A DNA stretch of 39,171 nucleotides, taken from positions 1 to 39,171 of the forward strand of contig ONIT01000012.1 of the NCBI GenBank assembly GCA_900317945.1, in the 5' to 3' direction. The notes beneath the pieces were generated by a model. The model was not told where the DNA came from. It saw only the letters and a list, made by a program, of their open reading frames with translations, and did not search any database. The position numbers and the translations under genes are program-made. Positions 6,311-15,416 of the stretch are shown in pieces. Origin of the DNA: an uncultured Pseudomonadota bacterium. Its GTDB lineage: Bacteria; Pseudomonadota; Gammaproteobacteria; Enterobacterales; Succinivibrionaceae. Each line of letters starts with the position of its first letter. Position 1 is the stretch's first letter.

Positions 6311-9300
6311 TCAGGAATTCGTCCCGAATCTGCCCCGGTTCCATTCCTCAAAGACGACTGAGGCCTCCCTCTGTGCCTCGTCGAGCTCATCAAGGGTGAG
6401 CTTCCTTGACATGAGATCGCTGAGGGACTGTACCTCAGGGCTCTGGTTTCCGGCGGCGATGGAGAGCGCGCTCCAGACGTAGGCCTTCATGCAGTCAACC
6501 GGGATGCCCCTGCCGTCGCGGTACATCAGGGCCAGGCGGTAGCTCGCGTCGATATTGCCGGCTGCCGCGGCGCTCCGGTAGAGGCTCACTGCCCTCTGCG
6601 GATCGGGCGCGCCGTTTACGCCGTTCTCAAAGTAGGCTGCGAGGCGGCACTGCGCGTCCGCGTTGCCGCTCTCTGCCGCTGCCTCGAAGGATTTCTGTGC
6701 CTCGATCGTATTGCGCTCCGTGTACTGCCCCTCGTCGTAGATTACGCCAAGATGGTACGCCGCATCCTTTGAGCCGAGAGCCTCGGCCATGCGGTAGAGC
6801 CTCAGCGCCTCCTGGGGATTTCTCTCGCAGCCGGTGCCGGAGAGATAGAGCCCGGCAAGGGCGCAGGTGCCGTCTGCGTCCCCGCCGGCGGCGGACTTGG
6901 TGTACCAGTTGAAGGCATTGAGCGCCGAGTCCTCAAGCTCGCGGTGATGGAGGTAGAGGCTTCCGAGATGGTTCTGCGCGGTGACATTGCCCTTCTTCGC
7001 GATTTTCCGGTAGCAGTCCATCGCCATGGAGAGATCCTGCTCTATGCCGGTCCCCTCCTCGTACATCTCCCCGAGTGCCAGGCAGGAGTCAGGATCGTCA
7101 TGCGACGCGGCGCTGTTCCAGTAGGAGAACGCCGTCGAGTAGTCCTGCATGACCCCGTAGCCGTGGCGGTAGAAGAAGCCCAGGCGGTACATGCTCCTCA
7201 CATGCCCCTTGTCCGCGGCCTTCTGGTACCATCTGGACGCCTCGCGGAAGCTCTGCGCGACGCCGAGCCCCTTCTCGTAGAGCGTTCCGATGCTGTACAT
7301 CGAGTCAATGTTGCCGAGGTCCGCTCCGAACCTGAAGAACTCGGCGCTGCGCAGGTAGTCCTGCGGGAAGCCGTCGCCGTTGAGGTAGAGGCAGCCCAGC
7401 ATGTAGTAGGCGTGGCCATCGCTCTTCTCGGTAAGCTCATTGAGGAGATCTACCGCCTTGCCCATGTTCTTGGGCACATCGGTGCCCCTGATGTAAAGCT
7501 CCGCGAGTATGCCCTTGGCCTTGAGGTTTCCCGAGGAGGCGGCGCGCTCGAAATAGCGGACTGCCTTCGGGATGTTCCGTGGGACGGAGAAGCTTGAGTA
7601 ATAGAGCTCGCCCAGATGGAAGGTCGCCTCGGTGTTGCCGAGCTCTGCGGCCTTCTCGTAATAGGAGATGGACTTCCCGAAATCCTGCGGCACTACCCTG
7701 CCTGACTCGTAGGCCATGCCGATATGGAAGAGCGCGGTCGGATCGTTCTGCTCCGCGGCTTTCATGTACCAGCTGAGCGCCCTGCTCTCCTCCTCCGGGC
7801 CTGCGTCCCTGGTGTCGAGCCTTTTGGCGTAGATTACCGCTGCCTCAGGGGAGCCGTGATCGGCCGCCTTCATGAGCCACTCGTCTGCGTCCTTCTTTGA
7901 CTTCTGCGTGCCGAGCCCCAGCGAGCAGAAGCGGTACATGGCGAACTCTGCAGGCGGATAGCCCTGCTCCGCGGAGAGGCTGTACCACCTGAAGGCCTCA
8001 GGATAGTGGGTGGCGTTTCCCGATGACGGCCTGCTCCTGGTCCAGGAGATGTTCCTCATCGAGGTCCTGCCGAGGAGCCGGTCGATGTCAACCAGCCGCT
8101 CCTCTATGAACCTTGCGACATTGTACTCGGCCTCGGCGCTCCCGAGGTTAGCGGCCTTCATGTACCAGCTGAACGCGTCGGAGAGCGGCGAGCCTGACAT
8201 CATCTTGCGGGTCTCGTACATTTTCGCGGTAATGAGCATCGCGCTGACGCTGCCGCTCCTCGCCGCCTTCTCAAAGAGCTCCCTGGCCCGTGCCTCGTCC
8301 TTCTGCACGCCGTTCCCGTCAAGATGCATCATGGCGAGCTCGACCATGGCGTCGGCGGAGCCGCCGTCCGCGGCCTCGGAGAAGCAGCGGACAGCCCTCG
8401 CGAAGTCAGGAGGATCAGACTCCATGGCGAGCTTTCCGAGGCTGAGGACCGCAGAGGCGTCGCCGGATCCGGCGGCCTTTGAGAGGAGCCTCTCCGCCTC
8501 GGCCGTGTCCTTCCTTACAAGCTCGCCGCGGCTGTACATCCCGGCGAGGCGCACCATGCCCGCAGGCGATCCGTTTGAGACCGCGGCCTTGAGCCAGCTG
8601 ACGCCCTTCGCTGGCTCATAGAGCGGCGAGCTGCGTAATAGATAGATGTCAGAGAGGAGGCTCTGCGCCTCGCTCATCCCGGTCTTTGCCGCCTGCTCAA
8701 GGAAGGCTGCGCCCCTGCGGTAGTCCCTGAGCCTCTCTGAGCCCGAGGTCAGGATATGCCCGAGGTTGATGGCGGCCTCAGCCCTGCCGCCCTCGGCGGC
8801 CTTTTCGAGCCAGCCGAGGCCCTCATTTATGCTGCGGTCAATGAAGTCCGAAAAGATCAGGGTCATGCCGAGGTAGTACATTGCCTTGGCGCTGCCCTTC
8901 TCAGAAAGGCTCCTGAGAAAGTTCAGGTCACGGGTATTGGAGTTGCCGTTGACAACCCAGGCCACGCGGCGGTCATCGGCCTCCTGCATGTCAGGAATGC
9001 CGCTGCCCTCCTCGCTGCTCCCGCCCGCAAGGTTGAGCTTCACTAGGGTGGCGTACTCCCTCGCAAACGAGGAGCTCTCCTCATCAGACCAGAAGAGCGG
9101 CTTCACGCCGACGCCCGGCTGCAGGGGATTTTTCCTCGCTGCCGCGATGGAAAGCCCGGGAGACCTCACGGACTTGGACTTCCACTTGAAAAGGTTGGAT
9201 GACTGCCTGATGGCGCTGCGGGCGGCTCCGGCAGGCTCGTAGCCGGAGGCGGCAGACTTCTCGAGCAGCGCCTCCGCCTGTGTCCTGCTCCGGATGACGC

Positions 9301-9457
9301 CCTTGCCGTCGCGGTACATCAGCCCGAGGTAGTACTGGGCCTTGGGATTCCCGTCGAGGGCCGCGCTGCGGAATGCACTGAGGGCAGCGCTGTAGTCACC
9401 AGTCTCGTACGCCTCAACGTACTGATCAAGACTGTCAGCTTTCTTTTCCAATGACAT
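6311..9457 (-). CDS. Giant Sel1-repeat (SEL1-like TPR) protein
   Basis: A 1048-residue protein made almost wholly of about 24 Sel1 repeats of about 36 residues, each of the form AxxxFxxAAxxGxxxAxxxLGxxYxxGxGV. The first repeat is at about 17-55. A non-repeat stretch of about 90 residues follows (about 80-170), and an insertion near 455-480 (about DIDRLLGRTSMR to SSGNATHYP) breaks the series. The C-terminus is a short capping helix and a charged tail. No signal peptide or membrane segment is seen, so it is probably a cytoplasmic scaffold. Sel1 proteins mediate protein-protein contacts; no catalytic domain is present and the partner is unknown. The gene is monocistronic, divergent from the BarA-like kinase gene, with a good promoter at 9512-9540. 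Confidence 0.92.
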   Translation of the reverse strand: MSLEKKADSLDQYVEAYETGDYSAALSAFRSAALDGNPKAQYYLGLMYRDGKGVIRSRTQAEALLEKSAASGYEPAGAARSAIRQSSNLFKWKSKSVRSPGLSIAAARKNPLQPGVGVKPLFWSDEESSSFAREYATLVKLNLAGGSSEEGSGIPDMQEADDRRVAWVVNGNSNTRDLNFLRSLSEKGSAKAMYYLGMTLIFSDFIDRSINEGLGWLEKAAEGGRAEAAINLGHILTSGSERLRDYRRGAAFLEQAAKTGMSEAQSLLSDIYLLRSSPLYEPAKGVSWLKAAVSNGSPAGMVRLAGMYSRGELVRKDTAEAERLLSKAAGSGDASAVLSLGKLAMESDPPDFARAVRCFSEAADGGSADAMVELAMMHLDGNGVQKDEARARELFEKAARSGSVSAMLITAKMYETRKMMSGSPLSDAFSWYMKAANLGSAEAEYNVARFIEERLVDIDRLLGRTSMRNISWTRSRPSSGNATHYPEAFRWYSLSAEQGYPPAEFAMYRFCSLGLGTQKSKKDADEWLMKAADHGSPEAAVIYAKRLDTRDAGPEEESRALSWYMKAAEQNDPTALFHIGMAYESGRVVPQDFGKSISYYEKAAELGNTEATFHLGELYYSSFSVPRNIPKAVRYFERAASSGNLKAKGILAELYIRGTDVPKNMGKAVDLLNELTEKSDGHAYYMLGCLYLNGDGFPQDYLRSAEFFRFGADLGNIDSMYSIGTLYEKGLGVAQSFREASRWYQKAADKGHVRSMYRLGFFYRHGYGVMQDYSTAFSYWNSAASHDDPDSCLALGEMYEEGTGIEQDLSMAMDCYRKIAKKGNVTAQNHLGSLYLHHRELEDSALNAFNWYTKSAAGGDADGTCALAGLYLSGTGCERNPQEALRLYRMAEALGSKDAAYHLGVIYDEGQYTERNTIEAQKSFEAAAESGNADAQCRLAAYFENGVNGAPDPQRAVSLYRSAAAAGNIDASYRLALMYRDGRGIPVDCMKAYVWSALSIAAGNQSPEVQSLSDLMSRKLTLDELDEAQREASVVFEEWNRGRFGTNS

Positions 9458-9511
9458 CAGCGTGCTCTCTGCGAAGATTGATTAAAAAATGTACAAATAA
9501 GGCCAGTTACA

Positions 9512-9540
9512 ATTATCTTATTAAACAGTCAAATATTCAA
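9512..9540 (-). promoter_or_regulatory. Candidate sigma70 promoter of the Sel1-repeat gene
   Basis: On the minus strand TTGAAT (9540-9535) and GATAAT (9517-9512) are exactly 17 bases apart, in an AT-rich stretch 55 bases before the start codon. The rest of the 9458-9789 intergenic region holds the kinase promoter and nothing else I recognise. Confidence 0.6.
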
Positions 9541-9753
9541 GCGCGCCGGGAAATAAAGCTTTTCCTTGAAAAATAACCGCATAATCATATAGTTGCGCTG
9601 AAATAAAAGAGCCGTTCTGCCAGCCTTTTTGAGGCATATGCTGTCTTGCCGGTTTCTGCTGCCCTGTCTTTCAGCGGTTTACACCTTTATCTGCAGCGCT
9701 GCGCTCATCAGGCGGAAATGACGGATCGCCCTGAAAAGCGGAGCGGCGGCGCA

Positions 9754-9762
9754 TGCTAAAAT
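9754..9762 (+). promoter_or_regulatory. Candidate extended -10 promoter of the BarA-like kinase gene
   Basis: TGC followed by TAAAAT (9757-9762) makes an extended -10 element 27 bases before the start codon. No good -35 is present, as is common for extended -10 promoters. The resulting leader would be about 20 nt. Confidence 0.5.
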
Positions 9763-9789
9763 ACCGCATCCTTGTCTCCGGGAGCAAAA

Positions 9790-12732
9790 ATGCGCCGCTA
9801 CGGTCTGAGAAGCAGGGTCATCATCTACAACCTGCTGCCTATCATCATTGTGGGAATGTTCTTCGCCGGATATTTCATCTTCGTCCGCTACAACCATCTT
9901 GAGGATGACGCGGTGAACCGGGCGAACGCGGTACTGATGCCCCTCTCGCAGGCGATAGAGTCACCGATGCAGAGGAACGACCAGCCCGAGGTGAGGAGGC
10001 TCATCAGCTACCTCCTGCAGAAAAACGCCGGCACCATCAAGAGCATCGCGGTGTTCAACGCCGCCGGGGCAACGTACTCCGTCGCGAGCCACGCGGAGAC
10101 GCTCTCCGGCATGAAGACCAAGGTCAGCGAGAAGACAAAGCTGCAGACGGTAGTCGCCATAGACGGAGGCAGCATCATAATAAGGACGCCGATACTCCGG
10201 GGGCTTTCGGAGCCTGAGGCCACCGACATCCAGGGAACCCCGCTCTGGTACGCCGACAAGACCAACGACCGCAAGCACGCGGTACCCCCGGAGCTCAGCG
10301 TCATCGGCTACATCGAGGCGGAGCTCGACTACAGCGCAAACCTCATCAGGCTCTACCAGGACACTGCGGTGTCGCTCATCGTGGTGCTCACGGGATTCAT
10401 CATCAGCCTGGTATTCGCCTTCAACATCATCAGGGAAATCGTCGAGCCGATCAGCAGGATGAACCGGGCCATCATGTCCATCCGCGAGGGGCAGCTCGAC
10501 ACCCGCATCACGGGAGCGATGCACGGCGAGCTTGAGCGCCTCCGGAGCGGCATCAACTCCATGGCCCGCGCCATAGCAGACTACCACGACGAGATGCAGA
10601 ACAGCATCGACCAGGCGACCAGCGACCTCAATGAGACGCTGACCGATCTCGAGAACAAGAACGCGCAGCTCGACTTCGCGAACAGGAAGGCCCGCGAGGC
10701 CGCAAGGCTCCAGACCGAGTTCCTCGCCAACATGTCCCATGAGCTCCGCACGCCGCTCAACGGCGTCATCGGCTTTGCCGTGCAGCTGGGAAAGACCGAT
10801 CTCTCCGAGCATCAGAAGGACTACCTGAAGACTATCGAGAGCTCGGCCAAGCACCTCCTCGCGATCATCAACAACATCCTTGACTTCTCGAAGCTCGAGG
10901 CCGGCAGGCTCTCCTTCGAGAAGATCCCCTTCAGCCTCAGGGACACCGTCTACGACACGGTGAACCTGCTCCTCCCGACCGTCTACGAGAAGAACATCGA
11001 TCTCTCGGTCGACATCGACAGCGGAGTGCCTGATCTCGTGGTGGGCGATCCGCTGAGGCTGCAGCAGATCCTGACCAACATCCTGGGGAACGCCGTCAAG
11101 TTCACCAACGAGGGAAGCGTAACCCTCACCATGAACTCCTCGGGGCTCGTCTCGCCCAACAGCGAGATCCTCATCGAGGCGCAGGTGGCCGACACCGGCA
11201 TCGGCATCAGCCCCTCGCAGCTCAAGACCATCTTCCGCCCGTTCACCCAGGCGAACGCCTCCATCTCGAGGACCTTCGGCGGCACCGGCCTGGGCCTCGT
11301 CATCACCGCAAAGCTCCTCTCCAAGATGGGCGGCAGCATCACGGTGAAGTCCAACATCGGGAAGGGCTCGAGGTTCTCCATGTCCATACCGCTCGCGACG
11401 GCGCCTGTCGAGGCGGAGAGGATTGCCCTCCCCGCAAGGCTCCAGGAGAGCCAGGTGCTGATGGTCGACAGGGACGACTGGAGCAGGGCCTCCTACGCGA
11501 GGATGCTCTCCTCCATCGGGGCAAATCCGATTGCCGTGCAGGATCCGGACAGCATCCCCTCAATCGCCTCCGGAAAGCCGCTTGCCGCGGTAATCTCCCT
11601 ATCATCGGCATCGCCTGTGCCGGAGCTCCGCGGCATCGCAGCCCTGCTCCCCCGCGGCATACCGGTAATCGCGCTCCTCAACTCACAGGATGCGGCCCTT
11701 ATTGATGATCTGAGGAAAAACGGCGCGTCGGCGGTGCTCTCGAAGCCCGTGCGGATAGCAGCGCTCAGGAACGCGCTCTCCGCCGCGGCAGACAACAAGT
11801 CCGAAAAGCCCGCGGAGGCTGCATCTCCCAAAGCGCAATCTCCTGAGGCTGCCCAGCTCCCCGCGGCGTCACCTGAGAAGAAGGAAAAGCCGGAGGAGGG
11901 CGCTCCCGCATCAGGCCTCATTCCCTGCAGCGTGCTTGCGGTCGATGACAACCCAGCGAACCTCAAGCTCATGAAAATCATGCTCTCCGCCATCGTAACG
12001 GAGCCCGTCATGGCCTCATCAGGCGAGGAGGCGGTATCGATAGCGGGCGAGAGGAAGCTTGACCTCATCCTGATGGACATACAGATGCCCGTCATGGACG
12101 GCGTGAGCGCCATGAAGGCCATAAGGAAGGGAGGCGGCCCCAACGCCGCTACTCCGGTCATCGCCGTAACCGCGCTTGCCATACCCGAGGAGCGCCGCCG
12201 CCTCCTTGACCTCGGCATGAACGGCTTCCTCACCAAGCCTGTCGAGGAGGAAAGCCTCCTTGAGACTGTACAGGCCGCAAGGAAGGGAACACTGGAGGAG
12301 CTCTCGAAGTCAGCTGCCGCCATGCCGGCGGACGATATGGCAGGAAAGGCAGCCGGCAGCTTCATCAGCAACGAGGGAAGCCGGAGGCTCTTTGATCCCG
12401 CTGGCGCCGTAAGGCGCGCCGCCGGGCAGAAGAAAATAGCGAAGGAGATGCTCACCCTCCTGCTTGCGTCTGTTCCTGAGGTGCAGGAGGCCATCGCCTC
12501 GCTCTCCACCGTGAAGCCCGAGAGGCTCGCCGGGCTCGTGCACAAGTTCGCGGGAGGCGCCGCCTGCTGCGGCATCATGGACGCGAGGAAGCTCTCCAAC
12601 ACCATCGAGTCCTCAATCAGATCCGGCCACAGCCCGAAGGACGTCGAGCCTGAGCTCTTCGAGCTTGACGACATGCTTGAGAAAATCAAGGCTGAGGCGC
12701 CCAGGTGGCTTGACGAGATAGACCGGCTCTGA
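9790..12732 (+). CDS. barA: BarA-type tripartite hybrid sensor histidine kinase
   Basis: A 980-residue inner-membrane kinase. The order is TM1 (about 11-33), periplasmic sensor region, TM2 (about 197-217), HAMP, HisKA with the phosphorylated histidine in NMSHELRTP (H317), HATPase_c (N434 in GNAVKFTNEG, then DTGIGIS and GGTGLGLV), a first receiver-like domain (about 555-665), a full receiver with D763 in MDIQMP and a KP motif, and a C-terminal Hpt domain with H918 in VHKFAGG. The first receiver has Ser where the acceptor Asp should be (AVISLS), so it is degenerate. E. coli BarA has the same layout and phosphorylates UvrY to control CsrB/C RNAs; no uvrY is in the window. ATG 9790, with GGAG five bases before it, is a better start than the in-frame TTG at 9772. 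BarA identity is likely but rests on architecture. Confidence 0.88.
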   Translation: MRRYGLRSRVIIYNLLPIIIVGMFFAGYFIFVRYNHLEDDAVNRANAVLMPLSQAIESPMQRNDQPEVRRLISYLLQKNAGTIKSIAVFNAAGATYSVASHAETLSGMKTKVSEKTKLQTVVAIDGGSIIIRTPILRGLSEPEATDIQGTPLWYADKTNDRKHAVPPELSVIGYIEAELDYSANLIRLYQDTAVSLIVVLTGFIISLVFAFNIIREIVEPISRMNRAIMSIREGQLDTRITGAMHGELERLRSGINSMARAIADYHDEMQNSIDQATSDLNETLTDLENKNAQLDFANRKAREAARLQTEFLANMSHELRTPLNGVIGFAVQLGKTDLSEHQKDYLKTIESSAKHLLAIINNILDFSKLEAGRLSFEKIPFSLRDTVYDTVNLLLPTVYEKNIDLSVDIDSGVPDLVVGDPLRLQQILTNILGNAVKFTNEGSVTLTMNSSGLVSPNSEILIEAQVADTGIGISPSQLKTIFRPFTQANASISRTFGGTGLGLVITAKLLSKMGGSITVKSNIGKGSRFSMSIPLATAPVEAERIALPARLQESQVLMVDRDDWSRASYARMLSSIGANPIAVQDPDSIPSIASGKPLAAVISLSSASPVPELRGIAALLPRGIPVIALLNSQDAALIDDLRKNGASAVLSKPVRIAALRNALSAAADNKSEKPAEAASPKAQSPEAAQLPAASPEKKEKPEEGAPASGLIPCSVLAVDDNPANLKLMKIMLSAIVTEPVMASSGEEAVSIAGERKLDLILMDIQMPVMDGVSAMKAIRKGGGPNAATPVIAVTALAIPEERRRLLDLGMNGFLTKPVEEESLLETVQAARKGTLEELSKSAAAMPADDMAGKAAGSFISNEGSRRLFDPAGAVRRAAGQKKIAKEMLTLLLASVPEVQEAIASLSTVKPERLAGLVHKFAGGAACCGIMDARKLSNTIESSIRSGHSPKDVEPELFELDDMLEKIKAEAPRWLDEIDRL

Positions 12733-12762
12733 GATGAGCCGGCAGCGCGCAGGCAGGAACAA

Positions 12763-12790
12763 AGAAGCCGGATCATGTCCCGGCTTTTCG
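12763..12790. terminator. Bidirectional terminator between the kinase and ABC genes
   Basis: AAGCCGG (12765-12771) and CCGGCTT (12780-12786) form a 7-bp stem with an 8-base loop. T's follow on the plus strand (12785-12788) and a CTTCTTT stretch on the minus strand. It separates two convergent operons. Confidence 0.7.
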
Positions 12791-12809
12791 TAAAGTAAGA
12801 AGGTTAGGA

Positions 12810-13577
12810 TCAGAGGATCTTGGAGAAGAAGTCCTTCGTCCTCTGCTCCTTCGGGTGGCTGAAGATCTCCTCAGGAGCGCCCTGCTCCAGGATCTTCCCG
12901 TCATCGACGAAGATGACGCGGTCAGCGACCTGCCTCGCGAAGCCCATCTCATGGGTGACGCACATCATGGTCATGCCTTCCTCGGCAAGCGACTTCATGA
13001 CGTCGAGAACTTCGTTGACCATCTCCGGATCGAGCGCTGAGGTCGGCTCGTCAAAGAGCATGATCTTGGGGCTCATGGCAAGGGCCCTCGCGATGGCGAC
13101 ACGCTGCTGCTGCCCGCCGGAGAGCTCAGAGGGCATGGCGTCGGCGCGGTCTCCTAGCCCGACGCGCCTGAGGAGCTTCATCGCGGTCTCCTCGGCCTCC
13201 TCACGGCTCACTCCCTTCACCTTCATCGGCGCTAGGGTAATGTTATTCAGGACATTCATGTGCGGGAACAGGTTGAAGCGCTGGAAGACCATGCCGACCT
13301 CAGCGCGGATATGGTTGAGGTTGGTCTTCTCGGTAACGGTCTCTCCGGAGATGGTGATCTGCCCGGAGGTCGGGATCTCAAGCCAGTTCACGCAGCGCAG
13401 CAGCGTGCTCTTCCCGGAGCCTGAGGGCCCCAGGATTACCACAACCTCGCGGTCCGCGACGTCAAGATCGATGCCCTTCAGGATGTCCTTCTTCCCGAAG
13501 GACTTCCAGAGCGCCCTTATTGAAACCTGAATCTTGCGCTTTTCCTGTCCTGCAGGCGCTGCCTCATTGGTGCTCAT
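12810..13577 (-). CDS. Polar amino-acid ABC transporter ATP-binding protein (GlnQ-like)
   Basis: A 255-residue ABC ATPase that powers uptake of an amino acid through the permease encoded just upstream. It has Walker [10 protein letters not shown] (50-58), Q-loop in [11 protein letters not shown], the signature LSGGQQQR (152-159), Walker B IMLFDEP (D176, E177), the D-loop SALD and the switch histidine (H209 in CVTHEMGF). [13 protein letters not shown] and the overall length are typical of the PAAT family (GlnQ, HisP, ArtP). The ATG overlaps the permease stop by 4 bases, so the two are translationally coupled. About 15 residues precede the usual family start. The exact substrate cannot be told from this subunit. 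Confidence 0.94.
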   Translation of the reverse strand: MSTNEAAPAGQEKRKIQVSIRALWKSFGKKDILKGIDLDVADREVVVILGPSGSGKSTLLRCVNWLEIPTSGQITISGETVTEKTNLNHIRAEVGMVFQRFNLFPHMNVLNNITLAPMKVKGVSREEAEETAMKLLRRVGLGDRADAMPSELSGGQQQRVAIARALAMSPKIMLFDEPTSALDPEMVNEVLDVMKSLAEEGMTMMCVTHEMGFARQVADRVIFVDDGKILEQGAPEEIFSHPKEQRTKDFFSKIL

Positions 13578-14242
13578 ATCTGCTTGAACCTCTTTTCCAG
13601 ATAGGCGACGAGCCGGGAGATCGACAGCGTCATGATGAGATAGATAACCGCGACCGTGCCCCAGATCTCAAACGAGGCGTAGGTGGTCGAGATGATGATC
13701 TGGCCCTTTCTCGTGAGCTCCTCGAAGCCGATGACGGAGACCAGGGACGAGTCCTTGAGCATCGCGATGAACTCGTTGCCGAGCTGCGGGATGATGCGGC
13801 GGAAGGCCTGCGGGAAGATGATGTGGACCATGGTCTGCCTCCAGTTGAGGCCCAGGGACCTGCCGGCCTCCATCTGCCCGTGGTCAATGGACTGAATGCC
13901 CGCGCGGAAGACCTCGGCGAGGTAGGCGCCGGAGTTTATCGAGCAGGCGGCGACGGCCGCGGCAAAGGGCTCAATGCGGTGCCCGAATATTACGGGAAGC
14001 GCGAAGTAGATGATGAAAATCTGCACGAGAAGCGGAGTGCCGCGGATAAAGTCGACATAGACCTTCGCGGGATAGCGAAGCACGCTCCTCCTGGAGATTT
14101 CCATGAAGCCTATGACGGTGCCGATGACAAGGCCGATTGATACGGCAAGCGCGGTGATCTCAACCGTAACCAGCGCGCCCTGCCCCAGGAGCGGCAGCGA
14201 GTGCCAGATTACGCCGAAATCAAAATTAAGGTTCAGTGACAT
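13574..14242 (-). CDS. Polar amino-acid ABC transporter permease
   Basis: A 222-residue inner-membrane permease of the HisM/GlnP type. It has an N-terminal hydrophobic segment, further helices, and the EAA-loop region with G in ...[33 protein letters not shown] (about 130-165), which docks on the ATPase. I chose ATG 14242; a GTG 27 bases upstream is in frame but lies inside the terminator hairpin that follows the binding-protein gene. Only one permease is encoded, so the channel is probably a homodimer, or pairs with a subunit elsewhere. It sits between the binding-protein and ATPase genes, overlapping the latter by 4 bases. Confidence 0.93.
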   Translation of the reverse strand: MSLNLNFDFGVIWHSLPLLGQGALVTVEITALAVSIGLVIGTVIGFMEISRRSVLRYPAKVYVDFIRGTPLLVQIFIIYFALPVIFGHRIEPFAAAVAACSINSGAYLAEVFRAGIQSIDHGQMEAGRSLGLNWRQTMVHIIFPQAFRRIIPQLGNEFIAMLKDSSLVSVIGFEELTRKGQIIISTTYASFEIWGTVAVIYLIMTLSISRLVAYLEKRFKQI

Positions 14243-14253
14243 ATGGGATCCGG

Positions 14254-14287
14254 AAAAAGAAAAAGGCACGATCGCATTGATCGTGCC
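14254..14287 (-). terminator. Intra-operon terminator/attenuator after the binding-protein gene
   Basis: On the minus strand GGCACGATC and GATCGTGCC form a perfect 9-bp stem with a 5-base loop (14265-14287), followed by TTTTTCTTTTT (14264-14254). It lies 9 bases after the binding-protein stop codon and just ahead of the permease start. Partial termination would give more binding protein than membrane components, a common arrangement in such operons. Confidence 0.85.
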
Positions 14288-14296
14288 CGGGAAAGC

Positions 14297-15058
14297 TTAC
14301 TTTGCGGTTGCGCCGTCAGAGAACCACTTGTCGCGGAGCTTGCGGTACTCGCCGTTCTCCCTGATCTTCTTCAGGCCGTCCTGGATGCGGTCGCGGAGGG
14401 CCGTGTTGGACTTGTTGACCATGATGCCGAAGCCCTCGGCGTTCTCGCCCAGGCTTACGCCCGGCATCTCGAGGTAGCCGCCGCCCTGGCCGCCGTGCTT
14501 GAGGAAGTACTGGTTGGTGGCGTGGTCATTGATGACGCCGGCGCAGCCGCCGGTCCTGAGCTCCATGAATGCGTCAGGAGATGCGTTGAAGTAGCCGATG
14601 TCCTTGGAGATCTTCTCGGCAGCCTCGGCGCCGGTGGTTCCGATCTGGACGCAGAGCCTCTTGTCCTTCAGATCCTCCTTGGTCTTGAGCTTGTCCTTGT
14701 CAGCCTCACGGATGACGACGGAGATGTAGGGGAAATGGTAGGGGCCGGCGAAGTCGACCTTCTTCTTCCTCTCCTCGGTGATGTCGAAGCCTGACGCGCC
14801 GACGTCAATCTGGTTGGTCATGATCGCTGGAAGAATGCTGTCAAAGGGCATGTTGTGGAACTCAGGCTCGAATCCCTCAACCTTGCCGATGGCGTTCATG
14901 ATGTCGATGTCGTAGCCCTCGATCTTGCCGTCATTGACGTACTCGAAGGGAGGATAGGTGCACTCGCTGCCGACGACGATCTTTTCCGCAGAGGCGGTCT
15001 GTACCGCGAAGGGAACGCAGAGAGCTGCCAGCATGGCTGAAATTCTTCTGAGCTTCAT
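14297..15058 (-). CDS. Periplasmic amino-acid-binding protein of the ABC transporter
   Basis: A 253-residue family 3 solute-binding protein. The signal peptide is MKLRRISAMLAALC...TASA, likely cut after residue 24. The mature part has the family motifs TYPPFEYVNDG (ligand pocket strand), GYDIDIMNAIG, GASGFDITEERKKKVDFAGPY and GTTGAEAAEK. These match the PAAT group (GlnH/HisJ/ArtJ). Cys residues at CTYPP and elsewhere may form a disulfide. The ligand is not certain; basic or polar amino acids are most likely. It is the first gene of the operon, preceded by a perfect -10, and separated from the permease by a terminator-like hairpin that should raise its relative level. Confidence 0.94.
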   Translation of the reverse strand: MKLRRISAMLAALCVPFAVQTASAEKIVVGSECTYPPFEYVNDGKIEGYDIDIMNAIGKVEGFEPEFHNMPFDSILPAIMTNQIDVGASGFDITEERKKKVDFAGPYHFPYISVVIREADKDKLKTKEDLKDKRLCVQIGTTGAEAAEKISKDIGYFNASPDAFMELRTGGCAGVINDHATNQYFLKHGGQGGGYLEMPGVSLGENAEGFGIMVNKSNTALRDRIQDGLKKIRENGEYRKLRDKWFSDGATAK

Positions 15059-15102
15059 GAAAATACCCCCAAGAAAGGAACTTTTTACTGTAACTGCGTC
15101 CG

Positions 15103-15108
15103 ATTATA
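15103..15108 (-). promoter_or_regulatory. Candidate -10 box of the ABC transporter operon
   Basis: A perfect TATAAT on the minus strand lies 44 bases before the binding-protein start. The -35 region (about ATATAA) is poor, so an activator may be needed. The operon's ribosome-binding site is GGGGG, 7 bases before the ATG. Confidence 0.5.
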
Positions 15109-15241
15109 CGACAGCGGAACAGATTTTATATGATTAAAATCCGAAAGCGCGCACCGCCATGGTGAAAAGGGGCAATAACCATGCAGGAGGCACTGAAACA
15201 GAGCGTAAGGCTGATGGGATGGGGACAGGAGAAATCATGAA

Positions 15242-15328
15242 TGGTGCCCAGGGTCGGACTTGAACCGACACGGTATTGCTACCTGAGGATTTTGAATCCT
15301 CCGCGTCTACCAATTTCACCACCCGGGC
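15242..15328 (-). tRNA. tRNA-Leu (anticodon CAA)
   Basis: An 87-base class II tRNA on the minus strand. The acceptor stem pairs GCCCGGG with CCTGGGC (one G-T wobble) and CCA is encoded (15244-15242). The D-loop GAAATTGGTAGACGC is typical of leucine tRNAs. The anticodon stem-loop is GAGGATTCAAAATCCTC, with anticodon CAA, which reads UUG. The long variable arm and the T arm with GGTTCAAGTCC follow. It resembles E. coli leuX in the D arm and anticodon loop. Confidence 0.96.
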
Positions 15329-15339
15329 AGTATCGGCAC

Positions 15340-15369
15340 ATTATACATGACCGGGGCAAGGCCTGACAA
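15340..15369 (-). promoter_or_regulatory. Promoter of tRNA-Leu
   Basis: On the minus strand TTGTCA (15369-15364) and a perfect TATAAT (15345-15340) are 18 bases apart, with a GC-containing discriminator (GTGCCG). The -10 lies 11 bases before the mature tRNA 5' end. Confidence 0.75.
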
Positions 15370-15416
15370 CCGCGAATTGCTCCGCTCTGCGGGCCAGGCG
15401 ACTTGCAGTATGCAAG

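Noticed and set aside
9961..10854. 297-codon frame on the minus strand inside the kinase gene
   Set aside because: High-GC antisense shadow of barA with no family-like motifs; similar shadows oppose valS and pepA.
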